Shown here piece after piece: positions 24,339 through 32,729 of a DNA stretch of 64,000 nt. The notes under the pieces are model-generated. The model was not told the DNA's origin. It saw nothing but the letters and a program-made list of their open reading frames with translations, and ran no database searches. The position numbers and the translations under genes are program-made. Position 1 is the stretch's first letter; each line of letters begins with the position of its first letter. Source of the stretch: Burkholderia sp. BCC0506 (GTDB lineage: Bacteria; Pseudomonadota; Gammaproteobacteria; Burkholderiales; Burkholderiaceae); NCBI RefSeq assembly GCF_902833145.1, contig NZ_CADFEN010000006.1, forward strand, positions 248,001-312,000. The letters are read 5' to 3'.

Positions 24339-25244
24339 TCAGTTGCCGACCGCCGTGCGACGCGCCGGCACGATGCGCCAGCCGAGGTTCACGCCGGCCG
24401 CCGCGAGCAGGATCAACAGCGCGCCGACCACCTGCGTCCACGCGAGCGTCTGCCCGAACGCGACGCGATCGACGACGATCGCGACGACCGGATAGACGAA
24501 CGACAGCGCGCCCGTCATCGCGGTCGGCAGCTTCTGGACCGCGCCGTACAGCAGCACGTACATCAGCCCCGTGTTGACGATGCCCAGCACGATCAGATCG
24601 GCCCATTGCCCGGCCGTCGCCGGCAAGGTGTCGAAGTGCGCGAACGGTGCGAGCAGCAGGACGCCGAGGCCGACCTGCAGCAGCGCGAGCAGATGCGGCG
24701 GCGTGCCCTTCAGGTGCTTCGTGATGATCGACGAGATCGCATACAGGAACGCCGCGCCGAGCGACAGCGCGACGCCTTCCAGATATTCGCCGGGCACCGC
24801 GAGCACGGCCGGCTCCACGCGCACCACGAACACGAGCCCCGCGAACGCGAGCACGAGCCACGCGAGCGTCGACGCGGTGATCCGCTCGCGGAACACGATC
24901 GCGCCGAGCGCGACGAGCATGAACGGCTGCGTGTTGTAGACGGCGGTCGCCATCGAGATCGACGCGCGCGAATAAGCGGCGAAGAGCAGCAGCCAGTTCG
25001 CGACGATCGCGAGGCTGCCGAGCGTCACGAGCACGAGCATCCGCGGCGAGAACAGCGAGCGGCGCAGGAAGCCGAGCACCGCGCAGACGATCGCGAGCGT
25101 CGCCGTGCCGAACACGCAGCGAAAGAACACGACGTTGGTCAGCGGCTGGTGCGACGACATCACGAGCCAGCCGATCGTGCCGGACATCAGCATCGCGACG
25201 ATCATCTCGGCGGCGCCGCGGCGAATTTCATTCGTGGCCATCAT
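24339..25244 (-). CDS. EamA/DMT-family transporter (RhaT-like drug/metabolite exporter)
   Basis: A 301-residue inner-membrane protein with ten predicted helices in two EamA repeats. The first repeat runs MIVAMLMSGTIGWLVM to FAGLVFVVRVEP, the second from LGAAFLYAISSIITK to GALLILLAAAGVNLGWR. The conserved FRCVFGTATL and TAVYNTQPFMLVALG segments are family hallmarks. Such proteins usually export amino acids or metabolites. It is divergent from an Lrp/AsnC-type regulator, which supports an amino-acid-linked role controlled by that regulator. Confidence 0.88.
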   Translation of the reverse strand: MMATNEIRRGAAEMIVAMLMSGTIGWLVMSSHQPLTNVVFFRCVFGTATLAIVCAVLGFLRRSLFSPRMLVLVTLGSLAIVANWLLLFAAYSRASISMATAVYNTQPFMLVALGAIVFRERITASTLAWLVLAFAGLVFVVRVEPAVLAVPGEYLEGVALSLGAAFLYAISSIITKHLKGTPPHLLALLQVGLGVLLLAPFAHFDTLPATAGQWADLIVLGIVNTGLMYVLLYGAVQKLPTAMTGALSFVYPVVAIVVDRVAFGQTLAWTQVVGALLILLAAAGVNLGWRIVPARRTAVGN

Positions 25245-25285
25245 GAATTCCGTTGAAGAGAGAAGACGACTTCGATTCTAGAAAC

Positions 25286-25346
25286 TTGCTTTCGCGTCAG
25301 CCACGGCTAAACTGAAGCGAATCCGCCGATTTACCTTCGAAAGCAA
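25286..25346. promoter_or_regulatory. Widely spaced inverted repeat TTGCTTTCG / CGAAAGCAA
   Basis: The 9-bp arms at 25286-25294 and 25338-25346 are perfect inverted copies, 52 bases centre to centre (about five helical turns). They lie in the divergent EamA/AsnC intergenic region, where Lrp/AsnC proteins commonly wrap DNA. A candidate regulator binding pair. Confidence 0.5.
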
Positions 25347-25353
25347 AGCGATC

Positions 25354-25845
25354 ATGCCGAAACGCCTTTCCCCGCCCGCCGTCGCGTCGCTCGACGCGAC
25401 CGACCGCGCGATCGTCGCCGCGCTGGCCGACGATGCACGCATCGCGACCAGCGAACTCGCCCGGCAGATCGGGCTGTCGGCGCCCGCCACCGCCGATCGC
25501 GTGCGGCGGCTCGAGGCGCAAGGCGTGATCGCCGCGTTCACCGTCGAGCTCGACCCGCGCGCGCTCGGCTACACGCTGCAGGCGATCGTCCGCGTGAAGC
25601 CGTTGCCGGGCCAGTTGCATCTGGTCGAGGAGTTGCTGCGGCGGATTCCCGAATTCGTCGAGTGCGACAAGGTCACCGGCGACGACTGCTTCATCTGCCG
25701 GCTCTACCTGCGCACGATCGAGCACCTCGACGACATCCTGTCGAAGGTGACGGAGCGCGCGGAGACGAGCACCGCGATCGTGAAATCGACGCCCGTGCCG
25801 CGCCGGCTGCCGCCGCTCGTCGAGGACGACCACGCGCATCGCTGA
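25354..25845 (+). CDS. Lrp/AsnC-family transcriptional regulator
   Basis: A 163-residue regulator. The winged helix-turn-helix covers LDATDRAIVAALADDARIATSELARQIGLS and RVRRLEAQGVIAAFTVELDP (residues 14-70). The RAM effector domain follows (GYTLQAIVRVKPLPGQL, ECDKVTGDDCFICRLYL). RAM domains bind amino acids and set the oligomeric state. It is divergent from the EamA transporter with a 109-base gap, strongly suggesting it regulates that exporter. Confidence 0.92.
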   Translation: MPKRLSPPAVASLDATDRAIVAALADDARIATSELARQIGLSAPATADRVRRLEAQGVIAAFTVELDPRALGYTLQAIVRVKPLPGQLHLVEELLRRIPEFVECDKVTGDDCFICRLYLRTIEHLDDILSKVTERAETSTAIVKSTPVPRRLPPLVEDDHAHR

Positions 25846-25901
25846 GCCGCGGCGGGCCGCGCATACCGCAGAGCCGCGGGCGGCACGCGCCGCACGCCCC
25901 G

Positions 25902-26798
25902 TCACGCGGCCGTGTCGCGTGCCTCGAAGAACGCGAGCAGTTCGTCGATCAACGCGGCCGGCGCCTCTTCCGGAATGTAGTGCCCGCAGTCGAGCGCGCG
26001 GCCGCTGACGTCGCGCGCGACGCGCCGCCATTCGTCGAGCGGATCGAAGCAGCGGCCGACGATCCCGTGCTCGCCCCACAGCACGCGCAGCGGGCACGCG
26101 ACCTTGTTGCCGCGCTCGAGATCCGCACGGTCGTGCTCGAGATCGATCGTCGCCGATGCGCGGTAGTCCTCGCACATCGCATGCACGGCGCCCGGCTGCG
26201 CGAGCGCCGCCCGGTACGCGTCGAGCGCCTCCGGCGCGAACGGCGCCAGCCCGGCCGAGCGGTTGCCCATCACGCGCTCGATATATGCATCGGTGTGCGC
26301 GCCGACCAGCGTCTCGGGCAGCGGCTCGGGCTGGATCAGGAAGAACCAGTGGAAATACGCGGTCGCGAACGCGCGATCGGTTTTCTCGTACATCGCGAGC
26401 GTGGGGGCAATGTCGAGCAGCATCATCCGCTCGACGGCATCCGCGTGATCGAGCGCGAGCCGGTGCGCGACCCGCGCGCCGCGATCGTGCGCGCACACAT
26501 GGAATTGCCCGAAGCCGAAATGCCGCATCACGGCGACCTGGTCCGCCGCCATCGCCCGTTTCGAATACGGCATGTGCCGTGCGTCGCTCGGCGGCCGGCC
26601 CGAGGCGCCGTAGCCGCGCAGGTCGGTGGCGATCACGGTGAAGTGATTCGCGAGCGTCGCGGCAACGCGATGCCAGATCATGTGGGTCTGCGGATGGCCG
26701 TGCAGCAACAGCAGCGGCGGCCCCGCGCCTCCTTTGACACCGAAAATGTCGGTGTCCTGCACCGTCACGCGAAACGGTGCAAACGCCTCAAACGACAT
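25902..26798 (-). CDS. Haloacetate (fluoroacetate) dehalogenase-like alpha/beta hydrolase
   Basis: A 298-residue hydrolase that keeps the characteristic residues of fluoroacetate dehalogenases. The nucleophile is Asp105 in AHDRGARV, with Arg106 and Arg109 for the carboxylate. Asp129 lies in LLDIAPT, the halide pocket pair His150-Trp151 in FHWFF, the tyrosine in CEDYRA, and the base His273 in CGHYIPEE. HGHPQTH and DLRGYGASG are the upstream family blocks. The reaction is hydrolytic removal of halide from haloacetates. Family members with epoxide-hydrolase activity exist, but the HW pair argues for dehalogenase. It is a single-gene unit, convergent with asnC-type gene. Confidence 0.85.
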   Translation of the reverse strand: MSFEAFAPFRVTVQDTDIFGVKGGAGPPLLLLHGHPQTHMIWHRVAATLANHFTVIATDLRGYGASGRPPSDARHMPYSKRAMAADQVAVMRHFGFGQFHVCAHDRGARVAHRLALDHADAVERMMLLDIAPTLAMYEKTDRAFATAYFHWFFLIQPEPLPETLVGAHTDAYIERVMGNRSAGLAPFAPEALDAYRAALAQPGAVHAMCEDYRASATIDLEHDRADLERGNKVACPLRVLWGEHGIVGRCFDPLDEWRRVARDVSGRALDCGHYIPEEAPAALIDELLAFFEARDTAA

Positions 26799-27036
26799 GG
26801 TTTGTTTCTCGTTGGTTTGTTATGGCGGCTATTTTAGGAGCGTCCGTGTGTCTTCACAGCGGGGTCGTCACCCGAAACCGTAGAAAGAGAACACTCACTC
26901 GATTGCCGGCACACCGCACGGTTTGTTAAGCTCGCATAGAACCGCACGATCGTTCGTATTAATATGAATGAGCGCATCGCGCCGCTACACTCGAATCACG
27001 TTCGACCGCCACGCCCCCGGAGACTGGAGACATCAC

Positions 27037-27996
27037 ATGGCATTGCCCACCGTCCTGCAGAACCTGACGCTGCCCGTCATCGCGTCGCCGATGTTCATCG
27101 TCAGCTACCCCGAACTCGTGCTCGCGCAATGCAAGGCGGGCATCGTCGGTTCGTTCCCCGCGCTCAACGCGCGCCCGGCCGAACTGCTCGACGAATGGCT
27201 CACGCAGATCCAGTCGGAACTCGCCAGCCACCAGGCAAAAAATCCCGACGCGGTGATCGGCCCGATCGCGGTCAACCAGATCGTCCACCAGTCGAATGCG
27301 CGGCTCGAGCACGACGTGCGCGTGTGCGTCGAGCACAAGGTGCCGATCTTCATCACGAGCCTGCGGGCGCCGGCGCGCGAGATCGTCGATGCGGTGCACG
27401 GCTACGGCGGCATCGTGCTGCACGACGTGATCAACCTGCGCCACGCGCAGAAGGCGCTCGAGGCCGGCGTCGACGGGCTGATCCTCGTCGCGGCCGGCGC
27501 CGGCGGCCACGCGGGCACGACGTCGCCGTTCGCGCTGGTCGGCGAAGTCCGCAAGATCTTCGACGGCCCGATCGTGCTGTCCGGCTCGATCGCGAACGGC
27601 GGCTCGATCCTCGCCGCGCAGGCGATGGGCGCCGACTTCGCGTACATGGGCACGCGCTTCATCGCGACGCAGGAAGCGCACGCGGTCGACGACTACAAGC
27701 GCGCGATCCTGAACGCGAAATCGTCGGACATCGTCTACACGAACCTCTTCACGGGCGTGCACGGCAACTACATCCGCGAGAGCATCGAGAAGGCCGGCCT
27801 CGATCCGGACGCGCTGCCGGAATCCGACAAGACCAAGATGAATTTCGGCAGCGACAAGACGAAGGCGTGGAAGGACATCTGGGGTGCCGGCCAGGGCGTC
27901 GGCCTGATGGACGACCTGCCGAGCGTCGGTGCGCTCGTCGAGCGACTGAAGCGCGAGTACGACGACGCGAAGGCGCGGCTCGGCATCCCGCGCTGA
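27037..27996 (+). CDS. NAD(P)H-dependent flavin oxidoreductase / nitronate monooxygenase
   Basis: A 319-residue FMN TIM-barrel protein of the 2-nitropropane dioxygenase family. It begins MALPTVLQNLTLPVIASPMFIVS, with the P-x-P-M-type start. Phosphate-binding motifs are AAGAGGHAG near residue 147 and SGSIANGGSILAAQAMGADFAYMGTRF (residues about 182-208). These enzymes oxidise alkyl nitronates such as propionate-3-nitronate. An upstream in-frame ATG at 26968 is less likely, since GGAGA sits seven bases before 27037. It ends in a strong bidirectional terminator. Confidence 0.88.
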   Translation: MALPTVLQNLTLPVIASPMFIVSYPELVLAQCKAGIVGSFPALNARPAELLDEWLTQIQSELASHQAKNPDAVIGPIAVNQIVHQSNARLEHDVRVCVEHKVPIFITSLRAPAREIVDAVHGYGGIVLHDVINLRHAQKALEAGVDGLILVAAGAGGHAGTTSPFALVGEVRKIFDGPIVLSGSIANGGSILAAQAMGADFAYMGTRFIATQEAHAVDDYKRAILNAKSSDIVYTNLFTGVHGNYIRESIEKAGLDPDALPESDKTKMNFGSDKTKAWKDIWGAGQGVGLMDDLPSVGALVERLKREYDDAKARLGIPR

Positions 27997-28049
27997 GCGA
28001 TGCGGCGGCCGTCGCGGCCGCCGTCGCGACAAGTTCGTCACACCAAACG

Positions 28050-28083
28050 AAAAGCGCGAACCGCAGCGGTTCGCGCTTTTTTA
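28050..28083. terminator. Bidirectional terminator
   Basis: AAAA followed by the stem GCGCGAACCG / CGGTTCGCGC and TTTTTT serves both the rightward nitronate monooxygenase gene (ends 27996) and the leftward LysR gene (ends 28119). Confidence 0.93.
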
Positions 28084-28118
28084 TTGCCCCGCCGCCGCGG
28101 GCGGGCCGACGATGCGGC

Positions 28119-29081
28119 TCAGACCGCGCGCTTCATTCGCGTAATCGGCAGCACGCGCAGCCGCGATTCGATCGACGGGCACAGCGACTGCCCGTCGAAA
28201 CGCGCGGCCAGGAAGTCGACGAACGAGCGCACCTTCGCGGAGACGTGGCGACGGCTCGCGTACACCGCATAGATCGGCGCCTCGTGCGGGGGCACGGCAT
28301 CGAGCAGCACCGGCACGAGCCGGCCCGATTCGATGTCGTCGCCGACCACTTCGGTACCGAGCAGCGCGATGCCCGCGCCGGCGAGCACGGCCGCGCGCAG
28401 CCCTTCGAGATGGTTCACGATCAGGTTGCCGTTCAGGTTCACGCGCGACGCGGCGGCCGCGTCGATCACCAGCGCATCGAGCATCGTCGAATTCGAATCG
28501 CGCCGCAGGTAGTTGTGGTTCGCGAGATCGGCGATCGTCTGCGGCGTGCCGTGCTTTTCGAGATAAGCGGGCGACGCAACCAGCAGGATGTGCGCGGTCG
28601 CGATCTGGCGCGCGACCAGCGACGACGATTTCAAGCCGTTCGGCGCCGCGCGCACCGCGACGTCGTAGCCTTCCTCGATCAGGTCGACCACGCGATCGGA
28701 CAGCGTCATGTCGACGGTCACGTCCGGGAACCGGCCCGCGTAATCGGTGACGGCCTGCATCACGTGCCGCAGCCCGAACGCGGACAGCGACGTCACGCGC
28801 AGCCGGCCCTGCGGCACCACGCTCGCGGCGCCGACGGCCTGCCCGGCTTCGTCGAGTTCGGACAGCGCCTGCACGAGGCGCTCGTAGTATTCGCGTCCCG
28901 CCTCGGTCGGCGCGACGCGTCGTGTCGTGCGATGCAGCAGCCGCGCGCCGAGCTGCTGCTCGAGGTGCATCACGTGCTTGCTCGCCATCGCCGCCGACAT
29001 CTGCATGCGCTCCGCCGCGCCGACGAAGCTACCCACTTCGACGACGTAGCGAAACACATTCATGCTGACGAGGGTATCCAT
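28119..29081 (-). CDS. LysR-family transcriptional regulator
   Basis: A 320-residue regulator starting MDTLVSMNVFRYVVEVGSF. The helix-turn-helix AAERMQMSAAMASKHVMHLEQQ and LHRTTRRVAPTEAGREYYE are typical of the CrgA/DsdC-type LysR subgroup. The effector domain (LRVTSLSAFGLRHVMQAV) follows. The start at 29081 removes 11 residues of the open frame that lack similarity. No divergent partner: upstream is the porin gene on the same strand with a terminator between, so the target is not obvious. Confidence 0.9.
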   Translation of the reverse strand: MDTLVSMNVFRYVVEVGSFVGAAERMQMSAAMASKHVMHLEQQLGARLLHRTTRRVAPTEAGREYYERLVQALSELDEAGQAVGAASVVPQGRLRVTSLSAFGLRHVMQAVTDYAGRFPDVTVDMTLSDRVVDLIEEGYDVAVRAAPNGLKSSSLVARQIATAHILLVASPAYLEKHGTPQTIADLANHNYLRRDSNSTMLDALVIDAAAASRVNLNGNLIVNHLEGLRAAVLAGAGIALLGTEVVGDDIESGRLVPVLLDAVPPHEAPIYAVYASRRHVSAKVRSFVDFLAARFDGQSLCPSIESRLRVLPITRMKRAV

Positions 29082-29164
29082 CGAACTAGCTCGCAATCCC
29101 GGGGAATCGACCAATTACGGGATAGGGTAACAAAGGCGAGGAAACAGAAAGGTCAAGAAAGGCA

Positions 29165-29193
29165 AAACGGCGCCGCGGGTGGCGGCGCCGTTT
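29165..29193 (-). terminator. Terminator of the porin gene
   Basis: A 12-bp stem AAACGGCGCCGC / GCGGCGCCGTTT with loop GGGTG, 71 bases after the porin stop, followed by U residues on the minus strand. The symmetry would also work on the plus strand, but no rightward gene ends here. Confidence 0.85.
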
Positions 29194-29263
29194 AGGACGG
29201 GAAAACATGCAGCCGGCACGCGCGATTGACGCGCGCGGCCGGCGCATCGATCGCGCGTGCGCG

Positions 29264-30340
29264 TCAGAACTTCGCGCGGATGCCTGCGCCGAACGTGTTG
29301 CCGTTCGACAGGCCGCTGATGTGGTCGTTCATGTAGGCCGCGTAGACGTCGGTGCGCTTGGACAGCGGATAGTCGTAGCCGACGGCCCAGGTCTGGCGCG
29401 TCTGGTCGAGGCCGCCCGCGTCGCGCGAATACGCATACGACGCCATCGCGTTGCCCACGCCGATCGGCACCGACACGCCGCCCTGCGCGGTGTTCACGTG
29501 CCAGCTGCCCGCGACCTGGTCGTTCTTCGTATACATGTACTGGCCGAACAGCTTGACGAGCTTCAGGTCGTAGGTGGCGCCGACCAGCGCGATGCCCTGG
29601 CTCTTCATGCCGGTCACGAGCGCGCTCAGGTCCTGCGGGCCGTTGTTGAAGTTCACGTACTGATACATCGCGGTCGCCGCGAACGGGCCGTTCGCATAGT
29701 TGAACTGCGCGCTCCACTTCTTCGAACGGTTGTCGCCGGCCTGGTTGCCGAGTGCGTACATCGCGCCGAAGTTCAGGCCACCGAACGAAGGCGACGTGTA
29801 CGACAGCGCGTTGTTCCAGCCCGAATCGCCGACCGCGCCCTGGTCGCTCGGATAGGTCGGGAACGTGCCGAGGCCGAGGAACACGTGATACACCATCGGC
29901 GAGAAGGTGTACGAGTCGTAGAACGGGTTGAACAGGATCGTCGACAGGAACAGGTGCGTCGTCAGGCGGCCTGCCGTCACCGTGCCGTACGGCGAGCTGA
30001 TGCCGACGTACGCGTTGCGCGCGAAGAACGTGTCGCCCTGGAAGCGGCCGTACTGGCCGTTCTGCGCGCGGAAGAAGCTCTCCAACGTGAAGATCGCCTT
30101 GTAGCCGCTGCCGAGATCCTCGGCGCCGTGCAGGCCCCAGTAGGACGTCGACATGCCGCCGCCCGACACGTTCCATGCACGATCGCTGCCCGGGAACTTG
30201 GTGGCGCCGACCCATTCGTCAACCTGCCCGTAGAGCGAGACGCTCGACTGCGCGTGGACGGGTGCGGCAGCCGCCACGCAGGCGGCTGCGGCGATCAGCT
30301 TGACGGACGTGCGCGACGCACGGCGGGCGAATGCTTTCAT
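29264..30340 (-). CDS. Gram-negative general porin (OmpC/Omp32-like trimeric porin)
   Basis: A 358-residue outer-membrane protein. The signal peptide MKAFARRASRTSVKLIAAAACVAAAAPVHA ends before QSSVSLYGQVDEW, the usual first beta strand of Burkholderia porins. Strands such as GTVTAGRLTTHLFL, QFNYANGPFAATAMYQY and WAVGYDYPLSKRTDVYAAYM alternate through the chain. It ends GAGIRAKF with the C-terminal phenylalanine needed for barrel insertion. It should form a 16-strand trimeric diffusion channel. The ATG at 30340 is chosen because the signal peptide starts there. GGAGATCCC precedes it. Confidence 0.94.
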   Translation of the reverse strand: MKAFARRASRTSVKLIAAAACVAAAAPVHAQSSVSLYGQVDEWVGATKFPGSDRAWNVSGGGMSTSYWGLHGAEDLGSGYKAIFTLESFFRAQNGQYGRFQGDTFFARNAYVGISSPYGTVTAGRLTTHLFLSTILFNPFYDSYTFSPMVYHVFLGLGTFPTYPSDQGAVGDSGWNNALSYTSPSFGGLNFGAMYALGNQAGDNRSKKWSAQFNYANGPFAATAMYQYVNFNNGPQDLSALVTGMKSQGIALVGATYDLKLVKLFGQYMYTKNDQVAGSWHVNTAQGGVSVPIGVGNAMASYAYSRDAGGLDQTRQTWAVGYDYPLSKRTDVYAAYMNDHISGLSNGNTFGAGIRAKF

Positions 30341-30682
30341 GGGATCTCCAGGGTTTGTCGAAGTCGATAAGCGGCGCGAGCGTTGTTGTATGGAGCCGAG
30401 TGCTTGCGTCGTATGGGGCGCAGCCATCTTTACGGATCATTCGTCCGTTCAAAATTGCGCACACTTATTGCGGGTATAGCGCCAGCATTAACTTCGCGGC
30501 GGCTATCCATGGCCGGATGCACGGCGGCGGCCCGGCGCGAACGCGGTCGCACGGCGGGCGGCGGCGCGGCATGCGCGTGCCGGGCGCGAAAGATAGCGCA
30601 ATGCGGCGGGAAAATCAGCGGAAATCTGCGCGCGACTGTGGCGAATTCGCATCAGCCGGCGGGGGGACGGGCGCCGGGGCGC
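30341..30682. other. Upstream region of the porin gene
   Basis: These 342 bases hold no gene. An AT-richer segment near 30425-30500 probably contains the leftward porin promoter; no element is certain. The right end touches the stop of the glycine-rich protein gene. Confidence 0.5.
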
Positions 30683-31162
30683 TCAGTTTCGGTAGAACGG
30701 GGAGAAAAACGGCGAGTGCGCAGGCTCTTCCTGCGAGCGTGGCGGCGGCATCGGCCGGCCACCGCGCTCCTCGTTGTAGCGGGCGACGTCGGCGCGGATC
30801 GAGCCGGCGCGCAGCGGGACGTTGCCGCCGCCCGGCGGGCGCGGCATCTGGCGGACTTCGGCGCTGATCGGCCGATACGGGCTTTGCGCGGCGTAATGAC
30901 CGTACGACGGGGTCGGGCGCAGCCCCCAGCGGGCGGCGCCGCTCACGCCGCCGGGACGCACGCCGGCGGCCGGCGAGCCGCGGCGCCAGACGGAGCCACC
31001 GGCCGCCGGCTGACCGTACGCGCGCATGTCGCCGCCGCCGAAACCGTGGCCGCCGAACCCGTGACCGCCATGGGGCGGCTGGGCGAGCGCGAGCGGCATC
31101 AGCAGCGTGCCGAGCACGCCTGCCACCCATCGTCCGATCTTCCGTTTCACCCGTTCCGTCAT
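30683..31162 (-). CDS. Exported glycine/proline-rich protein of unknown function
   Basis: A 159-residue protein with an N-terminal signal (MTERVKRKIGRWVAGVLGTLLMPLALA, cleavage near residue 27). The mature part begins QPPHGGHGFGGHGFGGGDM and continues rich in glycine, proline, arginine and serine (GGSVWRRGSPAAGVRPGG, RPPGGGNVPLRAGS). The C-terminal half includes RPISAEVRQMPRP and ADVARYNEERGG. No enzymatic domain is visible. Similar low-complexity exported proteins are annotated in Burkholderia without function. The N-terminal histidine-glycine repeats could bind metal, which is inference only. Confidence 0.75.
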   Translation of the reverse strand: MTERVKRKIGRWVAGVLGTLLMPLALAQPPHGGHGFGGHGFGGGDMRAYGQPAAGGSVWRRGSPAAGVRPGGVSGAARWGLRPTPSYGHYAAQSPYRPISAEVRQMPRPPGGGNVPLRAGSIRADVARYNEERGGRPMPPPRSQEEPAHSPFFSPFYRN

Positions 31163-31510
31163 CGTTCCGTGCCCATCGACGCCCGCCGTCGGCTCCTTTC
31201 GGCCGACCCAAGGCTTTCAGCAGTAATTTATGAGCGGGCGGAAAGTGTGTCGAGCCAAAAAGTGTTATGTCGCCGGCATCGGTGTAACACCATGTTACTG
31301 CTAGGTTTTTTCGCTTTGGGACGCGATCGCGACAGCACATTCTTCTGCTGTCTTGCCCCCCGGTCGCGATGCGCGCGGCAGCCGCTTTCGCATGCAATCG
31401 ATTCATCAATCGATTCACACAATGAATTTGTGTAGTGAATCGCCAACCGGGACAATAACGGCATCCGCGCGCGCGACGCGCGCCTTTGCCGTTTCCGAAC
31501 CGAGTTCCCG
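31163..31510. other. Intergenic region with nested inverted repeats
   Basis: A 348-base gap between divergent genes. It is unusually AT-rich around 31200-31330 and 31390-31450. The nested dyad at 31411-31442 is described separately. Confidence 0.55.
31411..31442. promoter_or_regulatory. Nested inverted repeat CGATTCAC ... GTGAATCG
   Basis: The outer arms CGATTCAC (31411-31418) and GTGAATCG (31435-31442) are perfect. Inner arms ACACAA (31417-31422) and TTGTGT (31428-31433) also pair. A partial direct copy CGATTCATCA precedes at 31399. The position 70-100 bases before the transporter start suggests an operator or 5' leader structure. Confidence 0.5.
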
Positions 31511-32542
31511 ATGGCCCGTCCCCGTTTTCTTCCCGACAACTTCACGCTCGCGCTCGTCGGCACCGTCGTGCTCGCGAGCCTGCTACCCTGCCGCGGCCCG
31601 GCCGCCCATGCGTTCAACTGGGCGACCAACATCGCGGTCGGCCTGCTGTTTTTCCTGCACGGCGCCAAACTGTCGCGCGAAGCCGTCGTCGCGGGCGCGA
31701 CGCACTGGCGGCTGCACGCGGTCGTGCTGCTCAGCACGTTCGCGCTGTTCCCGCTGCTCGGCCTCGCGCTGAAACCCGTGCTGCAGCCGCTCGTCACGCC
31801 GGCGCTGTATGCGGGCGTGCTGTTCCTGTGCACGCTGCCGTCGACGGTCCAGTCGTCGATCGCGTTCACGTCGATCGCGAAGGGCAACGTGCCGGCCGCC
31901 GTGTGCGCGGCATCCGCGTCGAGCCTGCTCGGCATCTTCGTTACGCCGGCGCTCGTCGGGCTGATGATCACGTCGCAGTCGGCCGCCGCCGCGTCGCCGT
32001 GGAGCACCGTCGGCAGCATCGTGATGCAGCTGCTCGTGCCGTTCATCGCCGGCCAGTTGCTGCGGCCCGTGATCGGCGGGTGGATCGACCGCCATCGCGG
32101 CGTGCTGCGCTTCGTCGACCAGGGCTCGATCCTGCTGGTCGTCTACGTCGCGTTCAGCGAAGCCGTCAACGAGGGGCTGTGGCACCAGATCCCGCCGCGC
32201 GCGCTCGGCGGCCTGCTCGTCGTCAACCTCGTGCTGCTCGCGATCGCGCTGCTGCTGACCGCGTTCGTCAGCAAGCGGCTCGGCTTCAATCGCGCCGACC
32301 AGATCACGATCATCTTCTGCGGGTCGAAGAAGAGCCTCGCGGCCGGCGTGCCGATGGCGAAGGTGATTTTCTCGGCGAACGCGGTCGGCGCGATCGTGCT
32401 GCCGCTGATGCTGTTCCACCAGATCCAGCTGATGGCGTGCGCGGCGCTCGCGCAGCGCTGGGGCGCACGCGACACCCGCGGCGAGCGCGACGAGGGCGAC
32501 GCGGCAGCCGCATCCGGCGCGCTGAGCCCGGGCAAGCGCTGA
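31511..32542 (+). CDS. Bile acid:sodium symporter family transporter (YfeH-like)
   Basis: A 343-residue inner-membrane protein with about ten helices of the SBF-like/BASS superfamily. NWATNIAVGLLFFLHGAKLS, LCTLPSTVQSSIAFTSIAKGN (the CTLPSTVQSS motif near residue 114) and TIIFCGSKKSLAAGVPMA near residue 275 match the YfeH branch. The hydrophilic C-terminus (GARDTRGERDEGD) is cytoplasmic. Members move organic anions with sodium, but the YfeH substrate is not established. It is divergent from the glycine-rich protein gene. Confidence 0.9.
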   Translation: MARPRFLPDNFTLALVGTVVLASLLPCRGPAAHAFNWATNIAVGLLFFLHGAKLSREAVVAGATHWRLHAVVLLSTFALFPLLGLALKPVLQPLVTPALYAGVLFLCTLPSTVQSSIAFTSIAKGNVPAAVCAASASSLLGIFVTPALVGLMITSQSAAAASPWSTVGSIVMQLLVPFIAGQLLRPVIGGWIDRHRGVLRFVDQGSILLVVYVAFSEAVNEGLWHQIPPRALGGLLVVNLVLLAIALLLTAFVSKRLGFNRADQITIIFCGSKKSLAAGVPMAKVIFSANAVGAIVLPLMLFHQIQLMACAALAQRWGARDTRGERDEGDAAAASGALSPGKR

Positions 32543-32729
32543 CGCGCAGGCCGGCGACGGCCGCCGCCGGCGGCTTTCAGCCTTTCGTTCACCGCCTCTT
32601 CCGGCCACGCCCGGAGACACGTGCGGTGCGATGCGCCGGCCACGCCCGTCGTGTCACGAAATCTTCATTCAATTCTCCGCGAGCGGTGCCGTTAAGCCGG
32701 ACGTCCCGTCGATTCGGCTGCCCTCGCCC

